Below, one piece after another: positions 43,411 to 53,031 of a stretch of DNA of 64,000 nt (positions are counted from its first letter, which is position 1; the number at the start of each line of letters is the position of its first letter). A program made the translations under genes and the position numbers. The DNA is from Syntrophaceae bacterium UBA2251. GTDB taxonomy: Bacteria > Desulfobacterota > Syntrophia > Syntrophales > UBA2251. Under the pieces are notes generated by a model, which worked only from the letters and a program-made list of their open reading frames with translations, did no database searches and had not been told where the DNA came from. The stretch covers positions 57,595-121,594 of the forward strand of contig DDXV01000018.1 of NCBI GenBank assembly GCA_002347815.1, written 5' to 3'.

Positions 43411-44174
43411 CCGTTGGAAGCAGGGATCATCGAAACGGTTTTACCCTTATCGAAATCATCGTCACGATGGTCGCCGTTTCGTTCTTCCTCGTGATCATGC
43501 TGACCCTTTTTTCGGATTCCCTCATTCAGAGCAGCACCCCCCTTCGATGGTTGCTGCGATCATCAAACCTCAACAACGTCATGGCGAACATCACGGCGGA
43601 TTATGCGCCCTATCCAAAATGGAAGGCATCGACATCCTACGCGACTGCGACTGGAGACAAGATCCTTCCGGTCGGCATGAATGGGCGGTTTTACGTCTGT
43701 ACGGCCACTGGAAACAGCGGCACTTCGGAACCCCTATGGCGGGATTACGGAGAAACAAAGGACGGGACCGCTACCTGGAAGGCGGGGTCATGGGCAGCCG
43801 GAAAGACGTATGCCGCGGGTGATCTGGTCATCCCGACCAGCCCCAACGGACATTTTTATCGATGCACCACGGCCGGGCCCAGCGGCGCGTCCGAACCGAC
43901 ATGGACAAAAACCGGCGAGGCTGCAATCAGCGGCGGGGTGCAATGGAAACGGCTCCTGGGCTGGCTGAAAAGCGAGATCGGCGCACCCGATGGGACTTTA
44001 AAGAACAACCGCTACGGCAAGTATTATGTCCTTGAAAACAGGTTCGTGGCATATAATGACGTAACGAACCAAATGGAAACGGTCGCTTCCCCGGAGAACA
44101 CCCTTTTGGTGAAGATCAAAAGCGCGGACGGTGACATGACCCTGACGACGCTTTTCACCGCCAAGGAACAGTGA
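43407..44174 (+). CDS. Minor pilin with tandem carbohydrate-binding-like repeats
   Basis: The product has 255 residues from the ATG at 43407. The leader is short (MTVGSRDHRNG), then FTLIEIIVTMVAVSFFLVI. From about residue 70 to 175 there are two tandem ~45-residue modules: a Y/W start, a GD or GDxI strand, NGRFYVCTATGNSGTSEPLW in the first and NGHFYRCTTAGPSGASEPTW in the second. This module resembles the CBM5/12-like repeats found in chitinases and phage tail proteins, so the protein may be a pilus-tip binding subunit. The C-terminal part returns to a pilin-like beta region. Binding target unknown. Confidence 0.8.
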   Translation: MTVGSRDHRNGFTLIEIIVTMVAVSFFLVIMLTLFSDSLIQSSTPLRWLLRSSNLNNVMANITADYAPYPKWKASTSYATATGDKILPVGMNGRFYVCTATGNSGTSEPLWRDYGETKDGTATWKAGSWAAGKTYAAGDLVIPTSPNGHFYRCTTAGPSGASEPTWTKTGEAAISGGVQWKRLLGWLKSEIGAPDGTLKNNRYGKYYVLENRFVAYNDVTNQMETVASPENTLLVKIKSADGDMTLTTLFTAKEQ

Positions 44175-44764
44175 AGCAGGCGATGCCGGAAAAGTCAATC
44201 ATCTGTGCAGGATTCACGCTGATCGAAGTCACCATGTCGATCGTTGTCATGTCCATCATCGCCGTTCTCGCGGGCATGGGCCTGTACGAAATTTCAAAAG
44301 GCTATGTCTTGTCGAAGCAAAATGCCACAGCGGCCCAGCAGGGACAGGTCGCCATCACGCGTATCCGGAAAGAACTGGGCGCCATTCAATCCATCGCCTG
44401 CGGCGACAAGAATACCATTACTTACACAAGCGAGAGAAATCCATCCGAATACGTAACCCTTCACGCCTCGACCGACAGCACTGTCCGGCTGATCATGAAT
44501 CCGGCAAATCTCACCTGCGACGATCCGGGCACCGCAGGCGACAAACTTATAGAGAATGTCGATGTCAAGACATTTGAATTAAATTATTGCAGGGATGCCG
44601 CAAACTGCTCACCTAGCTACAATGCCTCGTACTTGGGCTTAGACTATACATCCGCGACGGTCACCTCCGTTAAAATCGTCCTGAAGCTCAAAGGGTACGA
44701 AGATGCAATCATCCCCATCGCAGATCCGGACCGCGTCCTGCTTCACCAGGGAACGGGGGACTGA
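44171..44764 (+). CDS. Minor prepilin, MshO/GspJ-like
   Basis: The product has 197 residues from GTG 44171, which overlaps the previous stop (GTGA); ATG 44183 is possible. The cleavage site CAG precedes FTLIEVTMSIVVMSIIAVLAG, with Glu5. The extended N-terminal helix (ATAAQQGQVAITRIRKELGAIQ) and the following strands fit PulG/GspJ/MshO minor pilins. Four cysteines in the soluble part (Cys76-like IACGD, LTCDD, NYCRD, ANCSP) probably form disulfides, in contrast to the cysteine-free major pilin. Confidence 0.85.
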   Translation: MKQAMPEKSIICAGFTLIEVTMSIVVMSIIAVLAGMGLYEISKGYVLSKQNATAAQQGQVAITRIRKELGAIQSIACGDKNTITYTSERNPSEYVTLHASTDSTVRLIMNPANLTCDDPGTAGDKLIENVDVKTFELNYCRDAANCSPSYNASYLGLDYTSATVTSVKIVLKLKGYEDAIIPIADPDRVLLHQGTGD

Positions 44765-44765
44765 G

Positions 44766-46334
<1,569 letters not shown>

Positions 46335-46402
46335 TCGGATCCAGATCGCAGCTCGCGCCGTTTCGTTCTTGCGCAGGGTGCTACAGGATCGATCAAGGCG
46401 AT

Positions 46403-46573
46403 TCATGTGAGAGATAGGCTGTGTTTCAGGGCTTTGTCGACCTGGATCATGATGCGGTCAGGAAGGGTGGCGATTTTGGGCGTGATCAGCCTCCGTTTGT
46501 CAAGGGTGCGAATCTGGGCGAGATTGCGGGCGTAATACACATCACCACGGGTGATCTTTAAAATGTCCGTCAT
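46403..46573 (-). pseudogene. MazF/PemK toxin with internal deletion
   Basis: The 56-codon frame begins MTDILKITRGDVYYA, the normal MazF start, and passes directly to AQIRTLDKRRLITPK and PDRIMIQVDKALKHSLSL, the normal MazF end. About 50-60 central residues of the ~110-residue family, including most of the SH3-like core and active site, are missing, yet the frame is kept. It starts 12 bases after the antitoxin stop. The product should have no RNase activity, though a folded remnant that still binds antitoxin cannot be excluded. Confidence 0.75.
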
Positions 46574-46585
46574 CACAAGACGTTC

Positions 46586-46846
46586 TCAGCCCAGATTTTC
46601 CGCATCCGAATATTTAAACTCTTCCGAGACCCGAAGATTCTCTTCCGCCAAACCCTGATAGGCCGCCTTCATCTTCTCTTCAAGGATGCGCCTGTTGATC
46701 TGAGCGATCTTTTCCCCGATGGACTCGCGGACCAGCATGGATGCGGTCTTCCCTTCGAGAAGGGCGGCCTCCAGCAATCTTTCCCGGGTTTCAACCGGAA
46801 TCTGAACATTGATCTTCGTCCTGGCAGAGGTCGCGTTTGTCCTCAT
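46586..46846 (-). CDS. Ribbon-helix-helix antitoxin, MazE-like
   Basis: The product has 86 residues. The N-terminus KINVQIPVETRERLLEAALLEGKTASMLVRESI has the strand-helix-helix pattern of RHH DNA-binding domains; the C-terminal part (INRRILEEKMKAAYQGLAEENLRVSEEF) is the charged toxin-wrapping region seen in antitoxins of this type. It appears intact, while the adjacent toxin gene has lost its core. It would still be able to bind its own promoter, where GCGCAAG direct repeats are found. Confidence 0.78.
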   Translation of the reverse strand: MRTNATSARTKINVQIPVETRERLLEAALLEGKTASMLVRESIGEKIAQINRRILEEKMKAAYQGLAEENLRVSEEFKYSDAENLG

Positions 46847-46878
46847 AGATTCACATCCTTTTGATTATCCCATGTTGT

Positions 46879-46905
46879 GCGCAAGATTTGTATCACACGC
46901 GCAAG
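46879..46905. promoter_or_regulatory. Direct repeats, possible antitoxin operator
   Basis: GCGCAAG occurs at 46879-46885 and 46899-46905, 20 bases apart (two helical turns), 33-60 bases upstream of the antitoxin start. A GATAAT-like -10 element (minus strand) lies between this site and the gene. Confidence 0.4.
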
Positions 46906-46985
46906 GGAGGAATCAAGGCTAAAAGAAGGGTTGCATGGGCATTCCCCCGCCCGAAAAACGGCATCCTTTTTTCCGCAATTTTTCC

Positions 46986-47014
46986 TTTCCCTTATGGAGC
47001 AAAACGGGTATAAT
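46986..47014 (+). promoter_or_regulatory. Promoter of the first kinase-receiver pair
   Basis: A perfect TATAAT (47009-47014) has TTTCCC 17 bases upstream. It lies about 78 bases before the kinase ATG. Confidence 0.6.
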
Positions 47015-47091
47015 CACGCCGTTTCGTGTTGAATATTCCATTCCGGACGTCGCGGAAACGAACAGACCGTCAGCGCCGCTGATGGAGGACG

Positions 47092-48009
47092 ATGCCCAAA
47101 CTTTCGCTTCGCCAACAGATCGAAAAAAACGGCCTGCTCCTGATCGCCGTGATGATGGTCGGAATTTATTGGGCGTTTGACTACATCTCCTCCGGCCATT
47201 ACCTGACGCGCACGCTGATCGCGGTCCTGGTCATCGTATACGGGTTTTTCATCCAGACGCTCATCAACTCGCGCAAGGCGGCGATCGAGGAGACGCAGAG
47301 GACGCAGAAGCAGCTCGCCCAGTCCGAGAAACTGGCGGCGCTGGGCGCGGTGGCGGCGGGCGTGGCGCATGAAGTCAAAAATCCGCTGGCGATCATCGTC
47401 CAGGGCGTCGAATTCCTGAAAACGGCCCTGCGCGACAACGCCCGCCTGCTGGATGTGACCGAGCGCATCGAGAAGTCCGCCCTGCGCGCGGACAACATCG
47501 TGAAGGGGCTGCTCAGCTACTCCCGCGAGATCGCCCTGAAGATGGAGGAGATGGACATCGCGCCGGTGATCGACGAGGCCCTGACCTTCGTGGACCATCA
47601 GCTCCGGCAGAAGCGCATCAACGTGAAAAAGCAGTACGCGCCGGGTTTGCCGAAGATCATCATGGACTGCGACCAGATCAAGCAGGTGTTCACGAACCTG
47701 TTCACGAACGCGATCGAGGCGATGCCCGGGGGGGGCATCCTCGGGATCCGGCTTGAACAGGCGGGGGGAGACAACGGACAGGCATCGGTGAAGGTGGTGG
47801 TTTCGGACACCGGCGAGGGGATTCCGGAAGACCGGATCCGCAGGATCTTCGATCCCTTTTTCACGACGAAGGAAAGCGAGAGAAACACCGGATTGGGGCT
47901 GTCCATCACCAAGGGGATCATCGACAAGCATCGCGGCGCCATCGAGATCGAGAGCGAACCCGGACGGGGAACGCGCGTCGTGATCAGTCTGCCGGCCGGC
48001 CTGGTTTGA
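47092..48009 (+). CDS. Membrane histidine kinase, copy 1
   Basis: The product has 305 residues. Two membrane helices (about 13-30 and 42-57) have almost no periplasmic loop, so it probably senses the membrane or a cytoplasmic partner. The HisKA box GVAAGVAHEVKNPLAII carries His93; the ATP domain shows NLFTNAIEAM (N box), DTGEGIPEDRI (G1), FDPFFTTK (F) and NTGLGLSI (G2). The N-terminal 65 residues are strongly similar to those of the kinase at 49453-50397 (SLRQQIE.NGL, LVIVYG, LIN.RKAA). The receiver gene follows after 39 bases, so the two are probable partners. Confidence 0.92.
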   Translation: MPKLSLRQQIEKNGLLLIAVMMVGIYWAFDYISSGHYLTRTLIAVLVIVYGFFIQTLINSRKAAIEETQRTQKQLAQSEKLAALGAVAAGVAHEVKNPLAIIVQGVEFLKTALRDNARLLDVTERIEKSALRADNIVKGLLSYSREIALKMEEMDIAPVIDEALTFVDHQLRQKRINVKKQYAPGLPKIIMDCDQIKQVFTNLFTNAIEAMPGGGILGIRLEQAGGDNGQASVKVVVSDTGEGIPEDRIRRIFDPFFTTKESERNTGLGLSITKGIIDKHRGAIEIESEPGRGTRVVISLPAGLV

Positions 48010-48048
48010 GGGGCGATCTTCGCGGATCGAAGAAAGGGGAGGACGAAC

Positions 48049-48450
48049 ATGGATTTCTTCAAGAAACTGGTTCCCGTGACCAAGAAAACGGTCCTCATCA
48101 TCGACGACGAGGAGGACTTCTGCCATTTCGTCAAGCTCAACCTCGAAGAGACGAAGTATTTCGAGGTGCTGACCGCCTATAACGGCCCGGACGGCATCGA
48201 CCTGGCGATCCGCTACCAGCCGGACCTGATCCTTCTCGACATCATCATGCCGAACATGACGGGCACCGAGGTGGCCGAGGCGCTCCGGGGCAACAAGGCG
48301 ACCAAGGACATCCCCATCATTTTTCTGACCGCCATCGTCAAACGGGGGGAAGTGGGCTCGACGGAATATCAGTTCGGGGGGAATTTCTTCATTTTCAAGC
48401 CCGTCAAGCTGGATGAGCTGATCCACGAAATCGGGGCCAAGATCCGGTAG
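48049..48450 (+). CDS. Single-domain response regulator
   Basis: This 133-residue CheY-like receiver has no output domain. The acidic pocket is in LIIDDEEDF, the phospho-acceptor is Asp64 in LILLDIIMPNM, the switch threonine is in IIFLTAIV, and the lysine is in FKPVK. The short basic N-terminus (FFKKLVPVTKK) is unusual. It is probably phosphorylated by the adjacent kinase and acts by protein contact. It converges on the receiver-cyclase gene, 13 bases away. Confidence 0.92.
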   Translation: MDFFKKLVPVTKKTVLIIDDEEDFCHFVKLNLEETKYFEVLTAYNGPDGIDLAIRYQPDLILLDIIMPNMTGTEVAEALRGNKATKDIPIIFLTAIVKRGEVGSTEYQFGGNFFIFKPVKLDELIHEIGAKIR

Positions 48451-48463
48451 CCGGGCAAGACCC

Positions 48464-49456
48464 TCAGCGCGTTCCCATCACATCGAAGACGGATTTCTCC
48501 CCTTCGATTCCCTTCAGATTCACGCGGTCGATCTGTTCGGTCCTGAACGCGGCGCCGGCCAGCCGGAAGGTGTCGTTGCAGATCAGGATCTGTCCCCCGT
48601 TGGCCATGCGCTCCAGCCGCGCCGCGAGATTCACCGCCGTTCCCATGACCGTGTATTCCCGCTTGATGGGCGAACCGAACATGCCCGCCATCACCTCGCC
48701 GGTCGCGATGCCGATTCCGACGGGCAGCCGGGCGTTCCGCCCGCCCAGGGTCTGATTGATTTCGGCTATCGCGCTCCGCATCTTGAGCGCGCACGATACG
48801 GCCCGGAACGCGTCGTCGTCGTAGGACAGGGGCGCCCCGAAGATGGCCATGATGCTGTCGCCGATGTGCTTGTCCAGGGTGCCGTTGTATTCGAAGACGA
48901 TCCGGTCGAGCGGCCGGAAATAGTACGTATTCAGAAGATCGGCGATGTCCTGGGGCGACATCCGGGCCGTCATGTCCGCAAACCCCCGGATGTCCGTGAA
49001 GAGCACGCTGACGGTCTGCCGCTTCGGGAGCAGTTTCTCGCCGGTGCGGTGCATCTCCTGGAGGACCTGCTCCGAAACGAACTGCTTCAGGCGCTTCTTG
49101 GTGATGAATTCGCGGATCTTGGCCCGGATTTCCTTGTTCTCGAAAGGCTTCGTCAGAAACCCGTCGATCCCCTGGTTGACCGTGTCGATGGCGCGGTCCA
49201 GCGTCGCGTAGCCGGTCAGGATCACCCGGATGATATCCGGATTGATCCGGCCGATCTCCGTCAGCGTTTCCAGGCCGTCGATCCCGGGCATCTTGAAGTC
49301 CGAGATCACCACCTCGATGTCTTCGGGAAATTTCCGGACGAGGTCGATCCCGTCCGACCCCCGCTCGGCCAGCAGGACTTCATACCCGTCCCGTTCGAGG
49401 ACCTTCTGCAGGGATATCCGGACGCCTTCCTCGTCGTCCACGATCAGAATCTTCAC
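48464..49456 (-). CDS. Response regulator with class III adenylate/guanylate cyclase output
   Basis: The product has 330 residues from GTG 49456, whose first bases overlap the kinase stop (GTGA); an ATG at 49477 would add seven residues. The receiver has ILIVDDEE and Asp53 (VVISDFKMPG). A helical linker (FITKKRLKQFVSEQVLQEM) leads into a class III cyclase domain: metal-binding Asp155 (SVLFTDIRGFADMT) and Asp200 (KHIGDSIMAIFG), then PIKREYTVMGTAVNLAARLE. ATP versus GTP choice cannot be settled by eye. Phosphorylation by the co-transcribed kinase would control cyclic nucleotide production. Confidence 0.93.
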   Translation of the reverse strand: MKILIVDDEEGVRISLQKVLERDGYEVLLAERGSDGIDLVRKFPEDIEVVISDFKMPGIDGLETLTEIGRINPDIIRVILTGYATLDRAIDTVNQGIDGFLTKPFENKEIRAKIREFITKKRLKQFVSEQVLQEMHRTGEKLLPKRQTVSVLFTDIRGFADMTARMSPQDIADLLNTYYFRPLDRIVFEYNGTLDKHIGDSIMAIFGAPLSYDDDAFRAVSCALKMRSAIAEINQTLGGRNARLPVGIGIATGEVMAGMFGSPIKREYTVMGTAVNLAARLERMANGGQILICNDTFRLAGAAFRTEQIDRVNLKGIEGEKSVFDVMGTR

Positions 49457-50397
49457 GACGCGCCGCACCTCCTGCACGGCAGGTTGATGGTAAACGTGGC
49501 GCCCTTCCCCACTTCGCTGCTGACGCGGATCTCCCCCCCATGCTTGTGGACGATCTCATGGGAGATATAGAGCCCCAGCCCCGTTCCCTTCCCGACCTCC
49601 TTGGTCGTGAAGAAGGGCTTGAAGATATCCTTGAGCGTTTGGGGCGGGATGCCGACGCCGGTGTCCCGGCAGGCCACGACGATGCTTTCCGCCTTTGGGT
49701 CGCACGCGGTGGACAGCCACAGGGTTCCCCGGCCCTCGGGCAGCGCCTGCAGGGCGTTGTTGATGATATTGATGAGCACCTGACCGAGGTTGGAGAAATT
49801 GCCCTGGAGGGTCGGCAGGTCAGGATCATACTGCTTTTCGATGACGACGTCCATCGCTTTGTACTGGTTGTAGAGAACCTGGAGCGCCTCGTCGATGACG
49901 GCGTTCATGTTGACGTCCTCGAGATAGGTCTGCGTCTGGCGGGACAGGTCCAGGATGCTCTTGACGATCCCCTTGGTCTTGTTCAGCTCCTTGAGGGAGT
50001 AGGCCAGATCCTTCTTCAACTCCTCGAAGACCGGGCGTTTCTCCTCCTGCTCCTCGAGCAGCTCGATATCGGTCTGGATGAGGCTCGAGGCGCTGGCCAG
50101 CGGGTTGTTCAGCTCGTGGGCGATCCCGGCGACGAGCTGGCCGATGGCGGCCAGGCTTTCCGACTGGATCAACTGTTCCTGCGTCCTTTCCTTTTCCGCG
50201 AGCGCCGCCTTGCGCCCGTTGATGAGGGACTGGGTCATCACCCCGTACACGATGACCAGACAGACGATGACGACCCGCGTGAAAACCTGCTCGGACGCCA
50301 TGGAATCGAACACCCAGTAGATGAGGACCATGGCGATGGCGATGAGGATGAGTCCGTTGGCTTCGATCTGCTGGCGGAGCGAGGGCTGGTTTTGCAT
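49453..50397 (-). CDS. Membrane histidine kinase, copy 2
   Basis: The product has 314 residues, with two closely spaced membrane helices (about 14-31 and 43-58) as in copy 1. His94 is in LVAGIAHELNNPLASA. ATP-binding boxes are INIINNALQAL, DTGVGIPPQTL, FKPFFTTKE and KGTGLGLYI. Between His box and ATP domain there is an extra Glu-rich helix (IELLEEQEEKRPVFEELKK) absent from copy 1. It is the first gene of an operon with the receiver-cyclase, expressed from the promoter at 50481-50509. Confidence 0.93.
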   Translation of the reverse strand: MQNQPSLRQQIEANGLILIAIAMVLIYWVFDSMASEQVFTRVVIVCLVIVYGVMTQSLINGRKAALAEKERTQEQLIQSESLAAIGQLVAGIAHELNNPLASASSLIQTDIELLEEQEEKRPVFEELKKDLAYSLKELNKTKGIVKSILDLSRQTQTYLEDVNMNAVIDEALQVLYNQYKAMDVVIEKQYDPDLPTLQGNFSNLGQVLINIINNALQALPEGRGTLWLSTACDPKAESIVVACRDTGVGIPPQTLKDIFKPFFTTKEVGKGTGLGLYISHEIVHKHGGEIRVSSEVGKGATFTINLPCRRCGAS

Positions 50398-50480
50398 ACA
50401 ATTCCTGTCGGGATCTGCCGCCGGGCCCGCGTGCCCGGCGGGAATCCGCCCCGAAGTCTCAGACGCTGTAAAGCAGGCGC

Positions 50481-50509
50481 ATCCTAATGAAAAAAAGGGG
50501 ATGTGTCAA
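50481..50509 (-). promoter_or_regulatory. Sigma-70 promoter of the kinase/cyclase operon
   Basis: On the minus strand TTGACA (50509-50504) and TAGGAT (50486-50481) are spaced by 17 bases, about 84 bases before the kinase ATG. Confidence 0.75.
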
Positions 50510-50573
50510 GAAACACTTGCGATTTGCAGTCTCCCGGAGCGGTCCGCGGCTCCCCGGAAAGGCCGCGCAGGCG

Positions 50574-51314
50574 TCAGGGTTTGACGTCGGCGGTCCGGTC
50601 GTCGCGGAGGCGGAAGGGGTTGAAGTCGGTTCCGGCATCGTACACGTCCTCCCCCTCCGCGGCCTTCAGCCGGCCCACGATCACATAGGTCAACGGGGTC
50701 ATGAGGACCTCGACGCCGACCTTGAAGAGGTAGTTCGTGACGACGAGGGTGACGAAGAGGGCCGGGGGAAAGACGCCGAACAGCGTGGCCGCGCCGACGA
50801 AGGCCACCGTGTCGATCCCTTCGCCGACGAGGGTGCTGCCGACGGTCCGCGTCCAGAGCCAGCGCCCCCGGGTCATCAGCTTCATCCGGGCCAGGACGAA
50901 GGAGTTGGAAAATTCACCCAGCCAGTAGCCCAGCAGGCTGGCGACGACGATGCCGCCGGAGGTCATCCCGCCGAACACGGCGTCGAAGGCGCGCTGCCCC
51001 ACCGACTGCTCCCACAGGGCCTCCCCGGGCAGAATCCGGACCCCGTACAGGAGAAGGCTGCAGACGGCCAGACCGAAGAACCCCATCCAGATGACCCGTC
51101 GGGAGCGCTTGAATCCATAGACCTCCGTCAGGATGTCGCCGAAGATGTAGCTGACCGGAAACAGCAGCGTACCGGCGTCGAAGGCCAGCGGAATCCCCCC
51201 CAGCGAGACGCCCCAATCCACGATCTTCGCCGAGGACAGGATGTTGCTCATGACGAGCACGATCACGAACAGGACCGTGATCAGATCGACATACCGGTAG
51301 GCCTTCCGTTCCAT
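50574..51314 (-). CDS. yhhQ: Queuosine precursor transporter family (YhhQ/VUT)
   Basis: This 246-residue inner-membrane protein has about six helices. Family marks are VIVLVMSNILSSAKIVD at the start, GTLLFPVSYIFGDILTEVYGFKRSRRVIW in the second helix region, SNSFVLARMKLMTRGRWLWTRT and GEGIDTVAFVGAATLFG. The family imports 7-deazaguanine precursors of tRNA queuosine. The ~25-residue C-terminal tail is polar and variable. It stands alone between signalling genes, divergent from the lipid kinase gene. Confidence 0.92.
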   Translation of the reverse strand: MERKAYRYVDLITVLFVIVLVMSNILSSAKIVDWGVSLGGIPLAFDAGTLLFPVSYIFGDILTEVYGFKRSRRVIWMGFFGLAVCSLLLYGVRILPGEALWEQSVGQRAFDAVFGGMTSGGIVVASLLGYWLGEFSNSFVLARMKLMTRGRWLWTRTVGSTLVGEGIDTVAFVGAATLFGVFPPALFVTLVVTNYLFKVGVEVLMTPLTYVIVGRLKAAEGEDVYDAGTDFNPFRLRDDRTADVKP

Positions 51315-51382
51315 TTTTTCCTCCGAGCGAAAGGCCCTATCACGGAACCCGCCGCCGGGTCAAGCCGGGCGCGCCGCCGTGC

Positions 51383-51411
51383 TTGTATTCATAAAACCGA
51401 TATGCTATGCA
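51383..51411 (+). promoter_or_regulatory. Candidate promoter of the lipid kinase gene
   Basis: TTGTAT (51383-51388) and TATGCA (51406-51411) are spaced by 17 bases, 94 bases before the proposed TTG start. Confidence 0.5.
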
Positions 51412-51504
51412 GAGTTCGCCTTCAAGACAGGCTCCGTGTCTTGGGGAAACGGCGCCGTACGGAACTCCGGGAACGGGCGCCATCCGATACGGGAGAACAG
51501 AACG

Positions 51505-52443
51505 TTGCCAAGCGGGAAAATCTTCTTCGTCGTCAATCCTCACGCCGCCAACGGTGAAACGGGCCGGCAGTGGCCGCTGATCCAGGCCAAGGCCCGGGAG
51601 AGGCTGGGGCCGTTTCGCGCCCAACTGACCGCCGGGACCGACGATGCCACCCGGATCACCCGCCAGGCGCTCCTGGACGGCGCGGAGCTGATCGTCTGCA
51701 TCGGCGGAGACGGCACCCTGAACGAGGTCGTCAACGGGTTCATGGACGAAAAGGGGCCGATCCGGCCGGAGGCGGTCCTGGGCTTCGTCCCCAACGGGAC
51801 GGGCTGCGACTTCGTGCGCACGGTCCCCATCCCCGCCGACCTGGACAGCGCGCTCAACACGATCCGCGCCGGGCATACCCGCATCCTCGACCTGGGCCGC
51901 CTCCGCTTCGCGGACCACCGGGGCGGGACCGGCCTCCGCTATTTCCACAACATCACGAGCTTCGGCATGGGCGGCGAGGTCGTGGATCGCGTCAATCACA
52001 CGTCCAAGGCCCTGGGACCGTTTGTCTCCTTCATGTGGGGCACCCTCGTTTCCCTGATGCACTACAACGCCAAGCGGGTCCGGCTCAAGGTGGACGACTA
52101 CTTCGACCGGGAGGTCGCCATCTGGCATGTCGCCGTGGGAAACGGCCGCTACCACGGCGGCGGCATGCTCGTCGCCCCGGACGCCCTGGTGGACGACGGA
52201 CTCTTCCACATCACGATCATCAGCGACATGATCCTGCCCCGCGTCTTCACCCATCTGCCCAAGCTCTACAACGGCAAGATCAAGACCATCCGGCAGGTGT
52301 CGACCGTCGTAGGGAAGACGGTCAGCGCCACCTCGTCCGAACGCGTCCTCCTGGACGTCGACGGCGAACAGCCGGGCTTCCTGCCGGCGACGATCGAAAT
52401 CGTGCCGGCCGCCATCCGGATGATCACGCAGAAAGACCGCTGA
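51505..52443 (+). CDS. Diacylglycerol/sphingosine kinase-family lipid kinase
   Basis: The product has 312 residues from TTG 51505, which has GGGAGA eight bases upstream; the frame is open further upstream but lacks family sequence. The nucleotide-binding motif is VCIGGDGTLNEVVNG, then GFVPNGTGCDFVRT, and VVNPHAANG at the start, all typical of the DagK/YegS fold. The C-terminal beta part contains VAVGNGRYHGGGMLVAP. It would phosphorylate diacylglycerol or a related lipid on the cytoplasmic face. The gene is followed by two hairpins. Confidence 0.9.
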   Translation: MPSGKIFFVVNPHAANGETGRQWPLIQAKARERLGPFRAQLTAGTDDATRITRQALLDGAELIVCIGGDGTLNEVVNGFMDEKGPIRPEAVLGFVPNGTGCDFVRTVPIPADLDSALNTIRAGHTRILDLGRLRFADHRGGTGLRYFHNITSFGMGGEVVDRVNHTSKALGPFVSFMWGTLVSLMHYNAKRVRLKVDDYFDREVAIWHVAVGNGRYHGGGMLVAPDALVDDGLFHITIISDMILPRVFTHLPKLYNGKIKTIRQVSTVVGKTVSATSSERVLLDVDGEQPGFLPATIEIVPAAIRMITQKDR

Positions 52444-52451
52444 AAATGGTC

Positions 52452-52480
52452 AAATTCTCCCCATCCACTGGGGAGAATTT
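52452..52480 (+). terminator. Terminator-like hairpin after the lipid kinase gene
   Basis: AAATTCTCCCC (52452-52462) pairs perfectly with GGGGAGAATTT (52470-52480) around a 7-base loop, nine bases after the stop codon. The A-run and T-run lie in the stem ends, so it may work in both directions. Confidence 0.65.
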
Positions 52481-52497
52481 CTCCGTAAACAAGCGGA

Positions 52498-52526
52498 CGA
52501 AGCGCCGCCGCATCGCCGGCGCTTCG
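52498..52526 (+). terminator. Second hairpin after the lipid kinase gene
   Basis: CGAAGCGCCG (52498-52507) pairs with CGGCGCTTCG (52517-52526) around nine bases. No U-tract follows, so it may be a pause or stability element and not a true terminator. Confidence 0.5.
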
Positions 52527-52611
52527 CAAGAACGCGCTTCCCGCTGCACGCACATCGTGGTATGTCAATTGCACAAATGACCGCAAAAATTCCGTTTAGG
52601 AGGGGTCTGTC

Positions 52612-53031
52612 GTGACAAAGCGTCGCTTCTTTTGCGGGTGGGCCGCTGTGCTGCTCCTTCTTCCGATGCCGGCCGCGACCCTGGCGCAGACGGCGCCGGT
52701 CAAGGCGCCTCCGAGCGTTGCGGTCAAAGGCGAGGCAGCGGCCAAACCGACCAAGATGAGCGCCACGGCCCGGGTTCTGGAGATCTCGGAAGCCGCCATG
52801 AAGGTCGAGCGCACCGTCAAGGGCACCGTGGAGATCATAGAATTTGCGCTGGAGAAGCCGACCCAACGGATCGCCGTCGGCGACAAGGTCCGGATCATCT
52901 ATGTCACGAGGGATGACCGCAAGGTCGCGGTCAAGGTTTCCAAGGCGGAAAAGATCGACCCGAAGAAGGTGAAGAAGGCGGCTCGATCTCCCATCCTCGC
53001 CGTACCCGCGCCGCCGGGAAGCCCAAAATGA
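52612..53031 (+). CDS. Small exported protein of unknown function
   Basis: The product has 139 residues from GTG 52612, with AGGAGG seven bases upstream. The signal peptide (FFCGWAAVLLLLPMPAATLA, cleavage before QTAP) indicates export. A Pro/Ala/Lys spacer is followed by a compact beta-rich domain (SATARVLEISEAAMKVERTV ... GDKVRIIYVTRDDRKVAVKV) that resembles a small OB/SH3-like barrel, then a basic tail (KKVKKAARSP). Its stop overlaps the start of the HAMP kinase gene (ATGA), so it may be the periplasmic input or accessory partner of that kinase. Not recognised otherwise. Confidence 0.75.
   Translation: MTKRRFFCGWAAVLLLLPMPAATLAQTAPVKAPPSVAVKGEAAAKPTKMSATARVLEISEAAMKVERTVKGTVEIIEFALEKPTQRIAVGDKVRIIYVTRDDRKVAVKVSKAEKIDPKKVKKAARSPILAVPAPPGSPK

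Noticed and set aside
43600..43960. Phage tail gene fragment, because of the repeated SEP-x-W module
   Set aside because: The module lies in frame inside a class III prepilin coupled to other pilin genes, and no other phage gene is nearby.
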